Part shown: one piece after another, positions 1 through 10,086 of the stretch
Layout of the letters: every line of letters begins with the position of its first letter
How positions within the stretch are numbered: the stretch's first letter is position 1
Source of the DNA: an uncultured Planococcus sp.
Lineage (GTDB): Bacteria; Bacillota; Bacilli; Bacillales_A; Planococcaceae
Assembly: GCA_947502505.1 (NCBI GenBank)
Contig: CANNAE010000001.1
Location: 124,001 to 188,000, forward strand
Reading direction: 5' to 3'
DNA: 64,000 nucleotides
Program-made: the position numbers and the translations under genes
The notes under the pieces: model-generated
What the model was told of the DNA's origin: nothing
Seen by the model: the letters and a program-made list of their open reading frames with translations, nothing else
The model's database searches: none

Positions 1-7
1 GAATATT

Positions 8-1054
8 ATGAAAAAACCAGTTATGAAAATTGAAAATAGAAATATTGGATTGGATTATCCACCTTTAATAATTGCAGAGATTGGAATTAACCACGAAGGT
101 GATATCACTATAGCAAAAGAAATGGTAGATGCCGCAGCAGAAGCTGGAGCAGAGATCGTGAAACATCAAACCCATGTGATAGAAGACGAAATGAGTAAAG
201 ACGCTAAAAATGTAATTCCTGGAAACACTAATGTTTCAATATACGAAGTTATGGAACGCTGTGCATTAAATGAAAAGGATGAAACAGAATTAAAAGAATA
301 TGTAGAATCAAAAGGAATGATTTTTTTAAGTACGCCTTTTTCCAGAGCTGCTGCCGATAGATTAGAAAGAATGGGTGTTTCGGCATACAAGATAGGATCG
401 GGCGAATGTAACAATTATCCCTTACTAGAATATGTAGCTTCATTTAAAAAACCTATGATTGTTTCAACTGGTATGAATGATATATCAAGTATTAAGAAAA
501 CTGTGGAAATTCTAGAAAAGTATGAAATAGATTATGCATTGTTACATTGTACAAATGTATATCCGACTCCCCCAAGTTTAGTAAGACTTGGAGGAATGGT
601 TGAACTACAAAGAGAATTTCCAAATGCAATAATCGGATTATCAGATCATACTGTAAATAACAATTCTTGTATAGCGGCTACAGCACTAGGAGCTTCAATA
701 TTAGAGAGACATTTTACAGATTCAATGGATAGAAGCGGACCAGACATTGTATGTTCTATGGACCCCTATGAAATGAAAAACTTAATAAAAGATAGCAGTG
801 AAGTCTTTATGATGCGAGGGGGCAAAAAAGAAGCGGCATTAGAAGAGAAGGGTACTATCGACTTTGCTTTTGCAACTGTAGTAACAATTAAAAATATAAA
901 AAGAGGAGAAGTTCTCTCTAAAGATAATATATGGGTTAAGAGACCAGGTTTAGGTGATATCAAAGCTGATAGATATGAAGAGATAATTGGAAAAGTTTTG
1001 AAGAAGGACATTGGAATTGACGAGCATTTAAAATGGGAAGATATTGGGGAGTAA
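8..1054 (+). CDS. neuB: N-acetylneuraminate synthase (sialic acid synthase)
   Basis: Condenses N-acetylmannosamine with phosphoenolpyruvate to a sialic acid (Neu5Ac or close relative) in the cytoplasm. The 348-residue product has the NeuB TIM barrel with [10 protein letters not shown] near residue 23, KHQTH near 52 and KIGSGECNN near 128, then a C-terminal antifreeze-like SAF domain from about residue 290 ([14 protein letters not shown]). The KHQTH and GSGECNNYP signatures are those of the Campylobacter NeuB1 type. It is 3 bp upstream of neuC, so translation is probably coupled. The window begins only 7 bases before the ATG, so the operon promoter and earlier genes are not visible. Legionaminic acid synthase is the main alternative; the neighbouring NeuC and NeuA resemble the Neu5Ac enzymes. 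Base composition is AT-rich. Confidence 0.88.
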   Translation: MKKPVMKIENRNIGLDYPPLIIAEIGINHEGDITIAKEMVDAAAEAGAEIVKHQTHVIEDEMSKDAKNVIPGNTNVSIYEVMERCALNEKDETELKEYVESKGMIFLSTPFSRAAADRLERMGVSAYKIGSGECNNYPLLEYVASFKKPMIVSTGMNDISSIKKTVEILEKYEIDYALLHCTNVYPTPPSLVRLGGMVELQREFPNAIIGLSDHTVNNNSCIAATALGASILERHFTDSMDRSGPDIVCSMDPYEMKNLIKDSSEVFMMRGGKKEAALEEKGTIDFAFATVVTIKNIKRGEVLSKDNIWVKRPGLGDIKADRYEEIIGKVLKKDIGIDEHLKWEDIGE

Positions 1055-1057
1055 TTC

Positions 1058-2188
1058 ATGAAGAGAATTCTATTTATTACTGGCACAAGGGCTGACTACG
1101 GAAAAATCAAAACATTAATGCAGAAAGTTCAAGAAAGTCGTGATTTTGAACTCAATATTTTTGTTACAGGAATGCATATGCTCTCGCTTTATGGCTCTAC
1201 TTGGAAAGAACTTGAGAAAGATGGGTTTATTAATACCTATCACTATATTAACCAAAGTAAAAATTCAGCGATGGATATTGCTTTAAGTAATACTATTCTA
1301 GGCCTTAGCAATTATATTAATGAAAATCCACCTGACATGATAGTCATCCATGGTGATAGGTTGGAGGCTTTAGCTGGAGCAATAGTAGGTGCGTTCAACA
1401 ACATTAAAGTTGTTCACATTGAAGGAGGAGAAATTTCTGGGACAATCGACGAGTCGATTAGACATGCAATTACGAAATTTTCACATATTCATTTAGTAAG
1501 TACTGAGGAAGCTCAAAGTAGAATAGTTCAGTTAGGAGAAAGGAAGGAAAATATCTTTTTAATTGGATCTCCAGATATTGATATTATGTTATCAAATGAT
1601 CTTCCAACAATTCAAGAAGTACAAAGATATTATGAAATCCCTTTTCTCTCATACGGTATTTTAATGTATCATCCTGTGACAACTGAAATAGATGAAATAA
1701 GTGAAAATATCTCTAATGTTATCAGTGCACTAATTGATTCAAAGAAGAATTATATTGTTATTTTCCCAAATAATGATGAAGGTAGTGACAAAATACTCGA
1801 AGCTTATGGAATACTAGAAAATCATCCACGGTTTAAAATTTTTCCATCAATGAGGTTTGAGTATTTTTTGACTCTTTTGAAGCATGCTGATTTTATGATA
1901 GGAAATTCCAGTGCTGGAATAAGGGAAACTGGAATATACGGTATTCCAGCAGTTGACTTAGGAAATCGACAAATAGGTAGGTATAACCCTTCGCAGCTTT
2001 CAAATATCAGTCATACAAAAGAGAATAGAGATGCAATATTGAAAATTATTAATAACATGAAAAAAAACTCGAAAGAAATTTCGCTTTATGGGGAAGGTAA
2101 AAGTGCTGATAAGTTTTTAGAGATATTAGTTAATTCAGAGATTTGGGATTTAAAGATTCAAAAAAAATTTGTAGATACTGAAAATTAG
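1058..2188 (+). CDS. neuC: UDP-N-acetylglucosamine 2-epimerase (hydrolysing), ManNAc-forming
   Basis: Releases UDP from UDP-GlcNAc with epimerisation to give ManNAc, the substrate of the NeuB encoded just upstream. The 376-residue GT-B-like protein starts with ITGTRADYGK, the NeuC signature, and carries VIHGDRLEA near residue 97, HIEGGEISGTIDE near 121 and IGNSSAGIRE near 285. Length is normal for NeuC. The ATG is 3 bp after the neuB stop, and neuA follows after 9 bp, so all three should be on one transcript. A LegG-type hydrolase acting on UDP-diacetylbacillosamine is the alternative substrate reading and cannot be excluded by eye. Confidence 0.87.
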   Translation: MKRILFITGTRADYGKIKTLMQKVQESRDFELNIFVTGMHMLSLYGSTWKELEKDGFINTYHYINQSKNSAMDIALSNTILGLSNYINENPPDMIVIHGDRLEALAGAIVGAFNNIKVVHIEGGEISGTIDESIRHAITKFSHIHLVSTEEAQSRIVQLGERKENIFLIGSPDIDIMLSNDLPTIQEVQRYYEIPFLSYGILMYHPVTTEIDEISENISNVISALIDSKKNYIVIFPNNDEGSDKILEAYGILENHPRFKIFPSMRFEYFLTLLKHADFMIGNSSAGIRETGIYGIPAVDLGNRQIGRYNPSQLSNISHTKENRDAILKIINNMKKNSKEISLYGEGKSADKFLEILVNSEIWDLKIQKKFVDTEN

Positions 2189-2197
2189 GTGAGATAA

Positions 2198-2905
2198 ATG
2201 TATAAAGGAAAGACGTTCCTGGCATTAGTTCCTGCTCGTGGAGGTAGCAAGGGAATTCCAAATAAGAATATTAAAAAAATCTGTGGAAAACCGTTAATAG
2301 CTTATACAATTGAAGAAGCTAACAATTCCAAGTATATAGATAAGGTCATTGTTTCTACTGATAGTGAAGCAATTAGAGATAGTTCAATTGAACATGGAGC
2401 CGAGGTTCCATTTTTAAGGCCAATAGAGTTGGCGAGTGACGAAGCAAAAACAATTGACGTGGTTTTGCATTCAGTAGATTTTTTAGCGAATAGTGACTTA
2501 CACTTTGATTACATTATTTTGTTACAGCCGACACAGCCATTAAGAAAATTTTGGCATATTGATGAAGCGATCGAACGGATTGTAGATAAAAAAGCTGAAA
2601 ATTTAGTAAGCCTATCTGTAGTTAAAGACCACCCACTTCTTGTACGGTCAATCGATCATGAAGGGGAAGTAATTAAATTGATTGATGAAGGAAGTACTGT
2701 GAGAAGACAAGATTTCCCTAGCTTTTATAAGGTTAATGGTGCTATTTATATTAACAAAATTAATGATCATTTGAATAGTGAAACAAGTTTAAACGATAAT
2801 AAGTTATCATATATTATGGATGCTGAATTTGATTTAGATATTGATGAAGATATTGATCTTCAATTATTTGAGTTCATATTGCATAATCGAGACAATAAAA
2901 TTTAG
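2198..2905 (+). CDS. neuA: acylneuraminate cytidylyltransferase (CMP-sialic acid synthetase)
   Basis: Activates the sialic acid with CTP to CMP-sialic acid for transfer to a polysaccharide. The 235-residue product opens with the nucleotide-binding loop LVPARGGSKGIPNKN near residues 10-24 and has LLQPTQPLR near 111 and NGAIYI near 181, all standard for the family. It is the third gene of neuBCA. No recognisable sialyltransferase (GT29, GT38, GT42, GT52 or GT80) follows within the window; the next gene is a GT4 enzyme, so the transferase must lie upstream of the window, elsewhere, or be one of the unassigned genes. Confidence 0.87.
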   Translation: MYKGKTFLALVPARGGSKGIPNKNIKKICGKPLIAYTIEEANNSKYIDKVIVSTDSEAIRDSSIEHGAEVPFLRPIELASDEAKTIDVVLHSVDFLANSDLHFDYIILLQPTQPLRKFWHIDEAIERIVDKKAENLVSLSVVKDHPLLVRSIDHEGEVIKLIDEGSTVRRQDFPSFYKVNGAIYINKINDHLNSETSLNDNKLSYIMDAEFDLDIDEDIDLQLFEFILHNRDNKI

Positions 2906-2952
2906 AATAAACAAAAATTCAAAGTTGTAAAACCAGATAATTTAGGAGGGAA

Positions 2953-4056
2953 ATGTTGAAAGTACTACATTTAATTCCAAGCTTAGGTAGTGGCGGAGCA
3001 GAGGCCATGCTAACAAAGCTAGTTAGTAATAATAAGGACAGCAATATTACCATGGTTATAGTGACGCTCTTAAATATTAATTATTTCTCAGAAGAAATAA
3101 CTAGAAATGGTATAAAAATATATTGTCTAAATTTAAAGAGTAAGCCATTAGGATTCTTAAATATGTTTAAAATTATTAAAAGTGAAAAACCAGATATTAT
3201 TCAGACCTGGATGTACCACTGTGATTTTTTAGGGCTACTAATTAAAGCTGCTTTTCCAAAAGTTAAACTCTTTTGGAATATAAGACATAGTTTTTTAGTT
3301 GAAGGCGTTGATAAAAGAACTACAATTGTCTTGGCGCATATCTTAGGCAAGATAAGTTTTATTCCTAATAAAATAATCTTTGGTTCTGCTGCTGCCTTCA
3401 ATTTCCATACAGGAATTGGATATAAAAAAAACAGTGCTAAAATTATACCTAACGGTTTTGATACAGAGTTATTTTCACCAAGTGATAATGAGAAAAATAC
3501 AATTAGGAAAGAACTAAGTGTGCCCCCGAAGAATCTAATTTTTGGTCATGTGGGAAGGGAGAAGAGAATAAAAAACCAAATTATGCTTATAGAAGCATTT
3601 ACTGAGGTTATTAAGTATTATCCAAGTATTACTTTAATTTTAATAGGAAAAGGTCTAAAAGAGAAGTACAGTACTCACCCTTTAGTAATTAGTGGTGACA
3701 TACGGATTTTGGATGAAACTCAAACGATTCATAGATATTTAAAATCATTTGATTTATTTATACTGCCTTCTTTAAGCGAAGGATTTCCTAATGTAATAGG
3801 TGAGGCTATGGCAACTGGAGTTCCGTGTATCTCTACGAACGTAGGGGATAGTGCGAAGATCATCGGAAAGGATGAACTTATAGCTTGGGAAAATTCAAGA
3901 GATGATTTAACTATGAGAATGAAATATTGGCTGCAACTTAATGAGAGAGAAAAAAACGATTTAAAATCCTATTCTAGGAATAGAATCAAAGAAAATTTTT
4001 CAATTGGAAAAATTGTCAGTCAGTATCAGCAAATATATAAAAAAAGTGTTAAATAA
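2953..4056 (+). CDS. GT4 family glycosyltransferase
   Basis: Predicted cytoplasmic, membrane-associated transferase adding a sugar to the lipid-linked repeat unit. The 367 residues form a GT-B enzyme: N-terminal glycine loop LIPSLGSGGAEAML near residue 6, a hinge region with IPNGFDTELF near 162, and the C-terminal nucleotide-sugar site SLSEGFPNVIGEAMATG near 275 (the E-x7-E type motif of GT4). An AGGAGG ribosome binding site lies 6 bp before the ATG at 2953. The 47-bp gap after neuA is too small for a clear promoter. Donor and acceptor cannot be deduced. Strongly AT-rich like the neu genes. Confidence 0.85.
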   Translation: MLKVLHLIPSLGSGGAEAMLTKLVSNNKDSNITMVIVTLLNINYFSEEITRNGIKIYCLNLKSKPLGFLNMFKIIKSEKPDIIQTWMYHCDFLGLLIKAAFPKVKLFWNIRHSFLVEGVDKRTTIVLAHILGKISFIPNKIIFGSAAAFNFHTGIGYKKNSAKIIPNGFDTELFSPSDNEKNTIRKELSVPPKNLIFGHVGREKRIKNQIMLIEAFTEVIKYYPSITLILIGKGLKEKYSTHPLVISGDIRILDETQTIHRYLKSFDLFILPSLSEGFPNVIGEAMATGVPCISTNVGDSAKIIGKDELIAWENSRDDLTMRMKYWLQLNEREKNDLKSYSRNRIKENFSIGKIVSQYQQIYKKSVK

Positions 4057-4078
4057 TTTATATATGGGGGAATGAATA

Positions 4079-5089
4079 ATGAAAGTTTTAATAACAGGTG
4101 TAGCAGGATTTATAGGTTCAACATTAGCGAGTAAGCTAATGAACCTTAATTATACAATAGTAGGAATTGACAATTTAAATGATTATTACTCAGTTTCATT
4201 GAAAGAATCTCGTTTAGAAACATTAAGAGGAAAAGATTTCAAATTTCACAAAGTCGATTTAGAGGATACTAATGAAGTTGAAAAGATTTTTAACGAAGAG
4301 GCACCTGACGTTGTAGTTAATCTAGCTGCCCAAGCTGGAGTGCGCTATAGTTTGGAAAACCCTAGGGCATATATCGATTCTAATATTGTGGGATTTACAA
4401 ATATTCTAGAATCATGCCGATATAATGATATTAAGCATTTAATTTATGCTTCTTCAAGCTCAGTTTACGGAGCTAATACATCACTACCATTTTCGGTTCA
4501 TGACAATATCGATCACCCACTTAGTCTCTACGCAGCTACTAAAAAAGCGAACGAGCTCATGGCACATACATATAGCAGTCTCTATAATATACCAACTACA
4601 GGTCTAAGGTTCTTTACTGTTTATGGCCCGTGGGGACGTCCAGATATGGCATTATTTATGTTTACTAAGAACATAATAGAAGGGAAGCCAATAGACGTAT
4701 TTAATAATGGAGAAATGATGCGTGACTTTACTTATGTTGATGATATTGTAGAGGCAATTTCACGCCTCATTGATAAGCCTGCACAGCCAAATCCAAAATG
4801 GACAGGCGAATCGCCAGATCCAGGAACAAGCTATGCACCTTATAAAATTTATAATATTGGCAACAATAGCCCAGTGAGACTAATGGATTTTATCGAAGCT
4901 ATAGAAGAAAAAACTGGTAAAGAAGCAATCAAGAATTATATGCCATTACAAGCTGGAGATGTTCCAGCTACGTATGCAAATGTTGAGGATTTATTTAGAG
5001 ATATCGATTTTCAGCCACAAACAAATATCAAAGATGGTGTTGGCAAATTTGTCGACTGGTACGTCGACTATTATGGAGTGAAATTATAA
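4079..5089 (+). CDS. UDP-glucuronate 4-epimerase type NAD-dependent epimerase
   Basis: Short-chain dehydrogenase/reductase of the CapI/LpsL group that interconverts UDP-GlcA and UDP-GalA. The 336 residues show the Rossmann loop TGVAGFIGS near residue 6, the catalytic serine stretch YASSSSVYG near 122, the catalytic YAATK (Tyr-x3-Lys) near 150 and the group signature [17 protein letters not shown] near 176. The stop overlaps the ATG of the next gene by one base (TAATG), showing tight coupling to the nucleotide-sugar dehydrogenase. A GalNAcA-type epimerase acting on the product of that neighbour is possible. Confidence 0.85.
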   Translation: MKVLITGVAGFIGSTLASKLMNLNYTIVGIDNLNDYYSVSLKESRLETLRGKDFKFHKVDLEDTNEVEKIFNEEAPDVVVNLAAQAGVRYSLENPRAYIDSNIVGFTNILESCRYNDIKHLIYASSSSVYGANTSLPFSVHDNIDHPLSLYAATKKANELMAHTYSSLYNIPTTGLRFFTVYGPWGRPDMALFMFTKNIIEGKPIDVFNNGEMMRDFTYVDDIVEAISRLIDKPAQPNPKWTGESPDPGTSYAPYKIYNIGNNSPVRLMDFIEAIEEKTGKEAIKNYMPLQAGDVPATYANVEDLFRDIDFQPQTNIKDGVGKFVDWYVDYYGVKL

Positions 5090-6369
5090 TGGATAGAAAG
5101 ATTGGTTTAGTAGGTTTAGGATACGTAGGACTACCCGTTGCAGTAGCATTTGGCAAAGAGCATCATATCATTGGATTTGATATCAATGAAAAACGTATTG
5201 AGTCATTAAAATCTGGGACAGATTATACAAACGAAGTAACCGATGAGGAGTTGCAATCCTCAAATATCAACTTCACGTCTGATGGAAGCAAACTATCTGA
5301 AGCAGACTTCTTGATCGTTGCTGTTCCAACACCAATTAATGAGCATAATCAGCCAGATCTAACACCATTAGTTAAAGCATCAGAAACAGTAGGGAAACAC
5401 TTATCAAAAGGTACGATTGTGGTATATGAATCGACTGTATATCCTGGTGCAACAGAAGAAGTCTGTGTACCCGTTCTAGAAAAGTTTTCAGGACTTAAAT
5501 ACGGAGTAGACTTCTTTGTAGGATATTCTCCTGAGCGGATTAACCCAGGTGACAAGGAACATACCTTTACTACAATTACAAAAGTGGTGTCTGGACAAAC
5601 ACCTGAAGTCTTGGAAATAGTTGCTGATACATATGCGAGTGTTGTAAAAGCTGGTGTACATAAAGCAAGTTCGATTAAAGTGGCAGAGGCTGCAAAGGTT
5701 ATTGAAAATACCCAGCGCGATGTCAACATTGCCTTGATGAACGAATTGGCATTGATATTTGACCGTTTAGATATAGACACAACAGAAGTTCTGGCTGCTG
5801 CAGGTACCAAATGGAACTTCCTTAAGTTCTCACCGGGCCTTGTTGGAGGACATTGTATAGGAGTAGATCCTTATTACCTAACGCATAAAGCCCAAGCTGT
5901 TGGATATCAACCAGAGGTAATTTTGTCAGGACGTCGTGTGAATGATAATCTCGGTAACTTTATTGCAAGCACTTTAGTGAAAAAATTAATCAAAAAAGGT
6001 GCTGGGGTACAAGGTTCGAAAGTTACTGTACTTGGATTGACATTCAAAGAGAATGTTCCGGATTTACGAAATTCTAAAGTGATCGATGTTATTCGTGAGC
6101 TGCAAGAATATGATGTGGATATTCAAGTTACAGACGCTGAAGCAGAATCGAAAGATGCTGTTCGCGAGTATGGTATCGAGTTAATTCCGTATAGCGAATT
6201 AGAGAAATCGGATGCAGTGGTATTCGCAGTTCCTCATAGAGAATATGTTGAAAAAGGATGGACGGGTGTTCAATCTCTTCTAAAAGAAAAAGACGGCATT
6301 GTAGTAGATATTAAGAGTGTCCTGCCTCAAAACGAAAAACCGACAGAGTTGGAATTATGGAGACTTTAA
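5089..6369 (+). CDS. nucleotide-sugar C6 dehydrogenase (TviB/WbpO-like)
   Basis: Oxidises C6 of a UDP-hexose or UDP-N-acetylhexosamine to the uronic acid with two NAD+. The 426 residues have the N-terminal loop GLVGLGYVGLPVA near residue 6, the active-site cysteine in GGHCIGVDPYYL near 260, and the C-terminal UDP-binding domain with GLTFKENVPDLRNS near 317. The GGHCIGVDPYYL form resembles the TviB/WbpO group that acts on UDP-GlcNAc/GalNAc rather than classic UDP-glucose dehydrogenase. It begins one base inside the epimerase stop and overlaps the next glycosyltransferase by 13 bp. Together with the epimerase it supplies an acidic sugar for the polysaccharide. Confidence 0.86.
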   Translation: MDRKIGLVGLGYVGLPVAVAFGKEHHIIGFDINEKRIESLKSGTDYTNEVTDEELQSSNINFTSDGSKLSEADFLIVAVPTPINEHNQPDLTPLVKASETVGKHLSKGTIVVYESTVYPGATEEVCVPVLEKFSGLKYGVDFFVGYSPERINPGDKEHTFTTITKVVSGQTPEVLEIVADTYASVVKAGVHKASSIKVAEAAKVIENTQRDVNIALMNELALIFDRLDIDTTEVLAAAGTKWNFLKFSPGLVGGHCIGVDPYYLTHKAQAVGYQPEVILSGRRVNDNLGNFIASTLVKKLIKKGAGVQGSKVTVLGLTFKENVPDLRNSKVIDVIRELQEYDVDIQVTDAEAESKDAVREYGIELIPYSELEKSDAVVFAVPHREYVEKGWTGVQSLLKEKDGIVVDIKSVLPQNEKPTELELWRL

Positions 6370-7544
6370 ACAATCAGCCAGTTAAAATACTGCAAGTCTG
6401 TGCGATAGATTTCTCTGTCGATCGCTTACTAAAGCCTCTAATTAAAGAAAGTATGAAGCAAGGGTATGAAGTTCATAATGCTTGTGCAGATACTGGTCTT
6501 TTTCCGCAGTTAAAGGCAGAAGGTCTTACTATGGTAAACTTGCCGATAGAACGCAAAATATCACCAATGTCCAACATGAAAACTGTCCGTGCATTTGTAT
6601 CATTAATGAAAAAAGAGAAATACGATATTGTTCATGTCCATACTCCTGTAGCTGCTTTATTAGCTCGAGTAGCTGCCAAAATAGCAGGCCAGAAGAATGT
6701 AATCTATACAGCCCATGGCTTTTATTTTCATGATGATATGTCGCCTAAAGTCTATAAAATGTTTTATGAAATCGAAAAACACGCTGCCAGAAGAATGACA
6801 GACTGGCTGTTACTGCAAAGTATTGAAGACTATCAATTGGCCATAAATGACCGATTTTGTCCTAAAGATCGAACGATTCATTTAAGTAATGGAGTAGATA
6901 TTTGGTCGAAATTCAATCGTGAAGTTGTAAAGGCACCGAATTTGCGAAAAGAAATTGGTATTGCAGAAGAGGATATCGTGTTTACTTTTATAGGACGTCT
7001 AGTGAGAGAAAAAGGAGTATTCGAATTGCTTCATGCTTTCAATAGGCTTCGCAAAGAAAACCCCAATGTCAAACTAGTGCTCATTGGCGGGTTGCTAGAA
7101 AGCGAGAGAGATCAAGAAAGCTTTTCCGAACTTCAAAATCTTTTAGCATCACCGGGCGTATTGCATTTAGGTTTTCGAAACGATACGCCTGAATTATTAT
7201 CAATAAGTGATGCATTTGTGCTTCCGTCACACCGTGAAGGGTTGCCTAGATCTATTATTGAAGCAATGGGAATGAATTTGCCAATTATTGCTTCAAATAT
7301 AAGAGGGTGTAGAGAAGAAGTTTTTCCTAATCAAAATGGATACCTTTTTGAAAAAGAAAATGTTGAAGAATTATACACCTCTATAAAAACGCTGGCAGAT
7401 GACGAGGATATGCGTAAAACCTTTTCCATCGAAAGCAGAAAAATTGCTGAAGAATTATTCGACGAACAAAAAGTTTTAGCGAAGCAAATTGAGCTTTTTA
7501 ATACTTTAACAAAAGAAGTTGGATTATATGAAAAGACTGTTTGA
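6357..7544 (+). CDS. GT4 family glycosyltransferase (EpsD-like)
   Basis: The 395-residue GT-B glycosyltransferase has an N-terminal acceptor domain with [14 protein letters not shown] near residue 96, a linker with [13 protein letters not shown] near 177, and the donor site [16 protein letters not shown] near 294. The overall pattern resembles EpsD-type transferases of Gram-positive EPS loci. Its ATG lies 13 bp inside the end of the dehydrogenase gene, and its end overlaps the downstream sugar-transferase region, so the block from 4079 to 9968 is probably one cotranscribed unit. Sugar specificity is unknown. Confidence 0.83.
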   Translation: METLNNQPVKILQVCAIDFSVDRLLKPLIKESMKQGYEVHNACADTGLFPQLKAEGLTMVNLPIERKISPMSNMKTVRAFVSLMKKEKYDIVHVHTPVAALLARVAAKIAGQKNVIYTAHGFYFHDDMSPKVYKMFYEIEKHAARRMTDWLLLQSIEDYQLAINDRFCPKDRTIHLSNGVDIWSKFNREVVKAPNLRKEIGIAEEDIVFTFIGRLVREKGVFELLHAFNRLRKENPNVKLVLIGGLLESERDQESFSELQNLLASPGVLHLGFRNDTPELLSISDAFVLPSHREGLPRSIIEAMGMNLPIIASNIRGCREEVFPNQNGYLFEKENVEELYTSIKTLADDEDMRKTFSIESRKIAEELFDEQKVLAKQIELFNTLTKEVGLYEKTV

Positions 7545-8133
7545 TTTTATTGTTAGTTTAATAGCTCTAATCGTTTTATCTCCTGTCATTTTAATTACTG
7601 CTCTTTTAATAAGGAGCAAAATCGGATCTCCTGTGGTATTTAAACAACAGCGTCCAGGACGTGCTGAGGATCCTTTTCACGTATTTAAATTCCGGTCGAT
7701 GACAGATGAGAGAGATAGTAAAGGCGAATTGTTACCAGATAATGTGCGCTTAACCTCTTTTGGAAAAGTTATGCGCAAATTAAGTTTGGATGAACTGCCG
7801 CAGCTTTTTAATGTGTTAAAAGGTGATATGAGTTTTGTGGGTCCACGGCCTCTTCTAATGGAGTATTTAAGTCTGTATGATGAAAGGCAGAAGAAGCGTC
7901 ACGACGTCCGTCCTGGAATCACAGGTTGGGCTCAAGTGAATGGCCGAAATGCAATTTCATGGGAACAGAAATTCGAGTATGATGTATGGTATGTGGAAAA
8001 CCGTTCGTTCTTGCTGGATATTAAGATCTTATTTATGACTGTGATGAAAGTCTTCAAGTCTGAAGGAATCTCACAAGACGGTCAAGCGACAGTGACAAAA
8101 TTTAAAGGTAGTTCGACATCCAGGAGGTCGTAA
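7528..8133 (+). CDS. undecaprenyl-phosphate sugar phosphotransferase (initiating transferase, EpsL-like)
   Basis: Transfers a sugar-1-phosphate to undecaprenyl phosphate and starts repeat-unit assembly at the membrane. The start used is the ATG at 7528 ([11 protein letters not shown]), the usual beginning of this family, rather than a TTG nine bases earlier. The 201 residues have one N-terminal membrane segment (about 8-28), then FKQQRPG near 42, KFRSMTD near 56, [22 protein letters not shown] near 88-109 and [14 protein letters not shown] near 130, the hallmarks of the bacterial sugar transferase domain. It overlaps the preceding gene by 17 bp. With the next two genes it forms an epsL-epsM-epsN / pglC-pglD-pglE type trio. 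Confidence 0.88.
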   Translation: MKRLFDFIVSLIALIVLSPVILITALLIRSKIGSPVVFKQQRPGRAEDPFHVFKFRSMTDERDSKGELLPDNVRLTSFGKVMRKLSLDELPQLFNVLKGDMSFVGPRPLLMEYLSLYDERQKKRHDVRPGITGWAQVNGRNAISWEQKFEYDVWYVENRSFLLDIKILFMTVMKVFKSEGISQDGQATVTKFKGSSTSRRS

Positions 8134-8134
8134 T

Positions 8135-8791
8135 GTGAAAGTGATATTAATCGGAGATAGCGGTCATGCGCGTGTCATAGCGGATAACGTTATATCCAAT
8201 GGAGATACAGTAATTGCAAGATTAGATGACAAGTATTCAGAACTTGAAAAAAGAGATGAATGTTTCTATGGGCCAAGCTCTTCGGTCCATGAGCTGATTC
8301 ACCAGGAACAAGCCAAAGTTGTCATTGCCATCGGCGCAAATGCTGTACGCCAAAAAATCGTAGCTAAGCTTAATTTATCAGAAGAAGACTATGCGACTAT
8401 TGTTCATAAAGAAGCGATCGTTAGCCCGAGTGCTGAACTCGGTCGTGGCACAGTCGTTATGCCTGGAGTCATTGTGAACGCAGCTGCGAAAGTTGGCTCT
8501 CATGTTATCCTTAATACACGTCTAGTGATTGAACATGACTGTGTGATCGGGGACTATGCGCATGTATCTCCTGGTGCGATGATTACTGGTGGGGTATCAA
8601 TTGGCGACGGTGTCCATATTGGGGCTGGAGCGACTGTTATTCCTACTAAGAACATTGGAGCTTGGAGTACCATTGGTGCAGGATCTGTTGTCATCGATGA
8701 TATTGAAGAATACTCAACAGCGGTCGGCGTGCCGGCGCGGATTATCAAAACAGCCGATCAGACAGTAAGTACTGCCAGTCGGAAAGCTTAG
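8135..8791 (+). CDS. NeuD/EpsM/PglD-family sugar O- or N-acetyltransferase
   Basis: Left-handed beta-helix acetyltransferase with an N-terminal Rossmann-like domain (KVILIGDSGHARVIADN near residue 2) followed by hexapeptide repeats from about residue 100 (GRGTVVMPGVIVNAAA onward). The putative catalytic histidine is in NTRLVIEHDCVIGDYAHVSPGA near 127-150. The start is GTG at 8135; the overlapping ATG at 8133 runs at once into TGA. The sequence AGGAGG sits 6 bp upstream. In PglD/EpsM it acetylates a 4-amino UDP-sugar made by the aminotransferase encoded next; in NeuD it O-acetylates sialic acid. Both readings fit this locus because neuBCA and an aminotransferase are both present. Confidence 0.83.
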   Translation: MKVILIGDSGHARVIADNVISNGDTVIARLDDKYSELEKRDECFYGPSSSVHELIHQEQAKVVIAIGANAVRQKIVAKLNLSEEDYATIVHKEAIVSPSAELGRGTVVMPGVIVNAAAKVGSHVILNTRLVIEHDCVIGDYAHVSPGAMITGGVSIGDGVHIGAGATVIPTKNIGAWSTIGAGSVVIDDIEEYSTAVGVPARIIKTADQTVSTASRKA

Positions 8792-8801
8792 GAGCGATTT
8801 T

Positions 8802-9968
8802 ATGACAGAAAGAATCTTTCTCTCGTCCCCGCACATGAGCGGAAATGAAAAGTCTTATATTGATTACGCCTTTGATTCGAATTGGATTGCTCCGCTTGGT
8901 CCAAATGTCGATGATTTTGAAAGAGAAATTGCGAAGTATGCACAAGTAGAAGACGCGGCAGCAACGAGTTCCGGAACTGCTGCGATTCACTTAGCACTGG
9001 AATTGCTGGAAGTGGGCAAAGAAGATACTGTATTTTGTTCTAGCTTAACTTTCATCGCTAGTGCGAATCCGATTTTGTATACGGGTGCGACACCGGTCTT
9101 TATCGATTCAGAAGAGTCGACTTGGAACATGTCCCCAGTGGCTCTTGAAAAGGCATTAAAGGACGCTGAACAAAAAGGCAAACTACCGAAAGCGGTTATC
9201 GTTGTTCATTTATATGGACAGTCGGCAATGCTTGATGAACTGATGGCTATCTGTGTGGGTTACGGGGTTCCAATCGTAGAAGATGCAGCTGAGTCATTAG
9301 GTTCTTATTACAAAGGACAGCCAAGTGGGTCGTTCGGCAAATTCGGTATCTTTTCGTTCAATGGCAACAAAATCATCACAACTTCCGGTGGAGGCATGCT
9401 CATTTCGAATGATGTCCAAGGCTTAAAACGCGCCCGCTTCCTCGCGACACAAGCAAGAGACCAGGCAGTCCATTATCAGCATAGTGTTGTCGGCTATAAT
9501 TATCGTCTCAGCAACATTTTAGCGGGTGTCGGCCGTGCTCAATTGGAAGTATTGGACGAGCGGGTATTGGCGAGACGTGCGGTATTCAATCGTTACATGG
9601 AAACGCTTGGCAGTATCGATGGTTTAGACTTTATGCCTGAACTTGAAGATACTTACGGCAATCGCTGGCTTACTACTTTAACGTTAGATCCTGAGAAAAT
9701 TTCTATTACACCTGGTGAAATTATTGAGGCATTAGCTGAGAAGAATATCGAAGCACGTCCAGTGTGGAAACCACTGCACCTTCAACCATTATTTGAAGGA
9801 AATGACTTCTATGCTCACAGCGACGATGAGATTGTCAGTGAAAAGCTTTTCGAAAGAGGGCTTTGCTTGCCATCTGGTTCCAATATGACAGAAGAGCAAC
9901 AATCGCGAGTTATCTCAAGAATCCAGCAATGCCTTGGAGTAACACAATCTGCTTCCGTCACGAAGTAA
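8802..9968 (+). CDS. DegT/DnrJ/EryC1/StrS-family sugar aminotransferase (EpsN-like)
   Basis: PLP-dependent aminotransferase that puts an amino group on a keto nucleotide sugar, usually UDP-4-keto-6-deoxy-GlcNAc. The 388 residues begin RIFLSSPHMSGNE, typical of EpsN/PglE, with SSGTAAIHLAL near 50, EDAAESLGS near 160 and the PLP lysine in SFNGNKIITTSGGG near 182-195. No 4,6-dehydratase for its expected substrate is in the window, so that enzyme (an EpsC/PglF type) should lie upstream or elsewhere. Last gene of the capsule block; a strong terminator starts 8 bp after the stop. Confidence 0.86.
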   Translation: MTERIFLSSPHMSGNEKSYIDYAFDSNWIAPLGPNVDDFEREIAKYAQVEDAAATSSGTAAIHLALELLEVGKEDTVFCSSLTFIASANPILYTGATPVFIDSEESTWNMSPVALEKALKDAEQKGKLPKAVIVVHLYGQSAMLDELMAICVGYGVPIVEDAAESLGSYYKGQPSGSFGKFGIFSFNGNKIITTSGGGMLISNDVQGLKRARFLATQARDQAVHYQHSVVGYNYRLSNILAGVGRAQLEVLDERVLARRAVFNRYMETLGSIDGLDFMPELEDTYGNRWLTTLTLDPEKISITPGEIIEALAEKNIEARPVWKPLHLQPLFEGNDFYAHSDDEIVSEKLFERGLCLPSGSNMTEEQQSRVISRIQQCLGVTQSASVTK

Positions 9969-9975
9969 TAGCAAG

Positions 9976-10011
9976 AGCACTTGATTCTACGTTGAATCAA
10001 GTGCTTTTTTC
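9976..10011 (+). terminator. Rho-independent terminator of the polysaccharide operon
   Basis: A 12-bp perfect stem (AGCACTTGATTC with GAATCAAGTGCT), a 6-base loop and a run of six T follow the aminotransferase stop. Confidence 0.92.
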
Positions 10012-10086
10012 TGTTTAACGGGAATTTAACCTAGCTGCTCTATCCTTTCTTTAGCAGGTTCATTCTAAAGAAAGCGGGGGAGCGAA

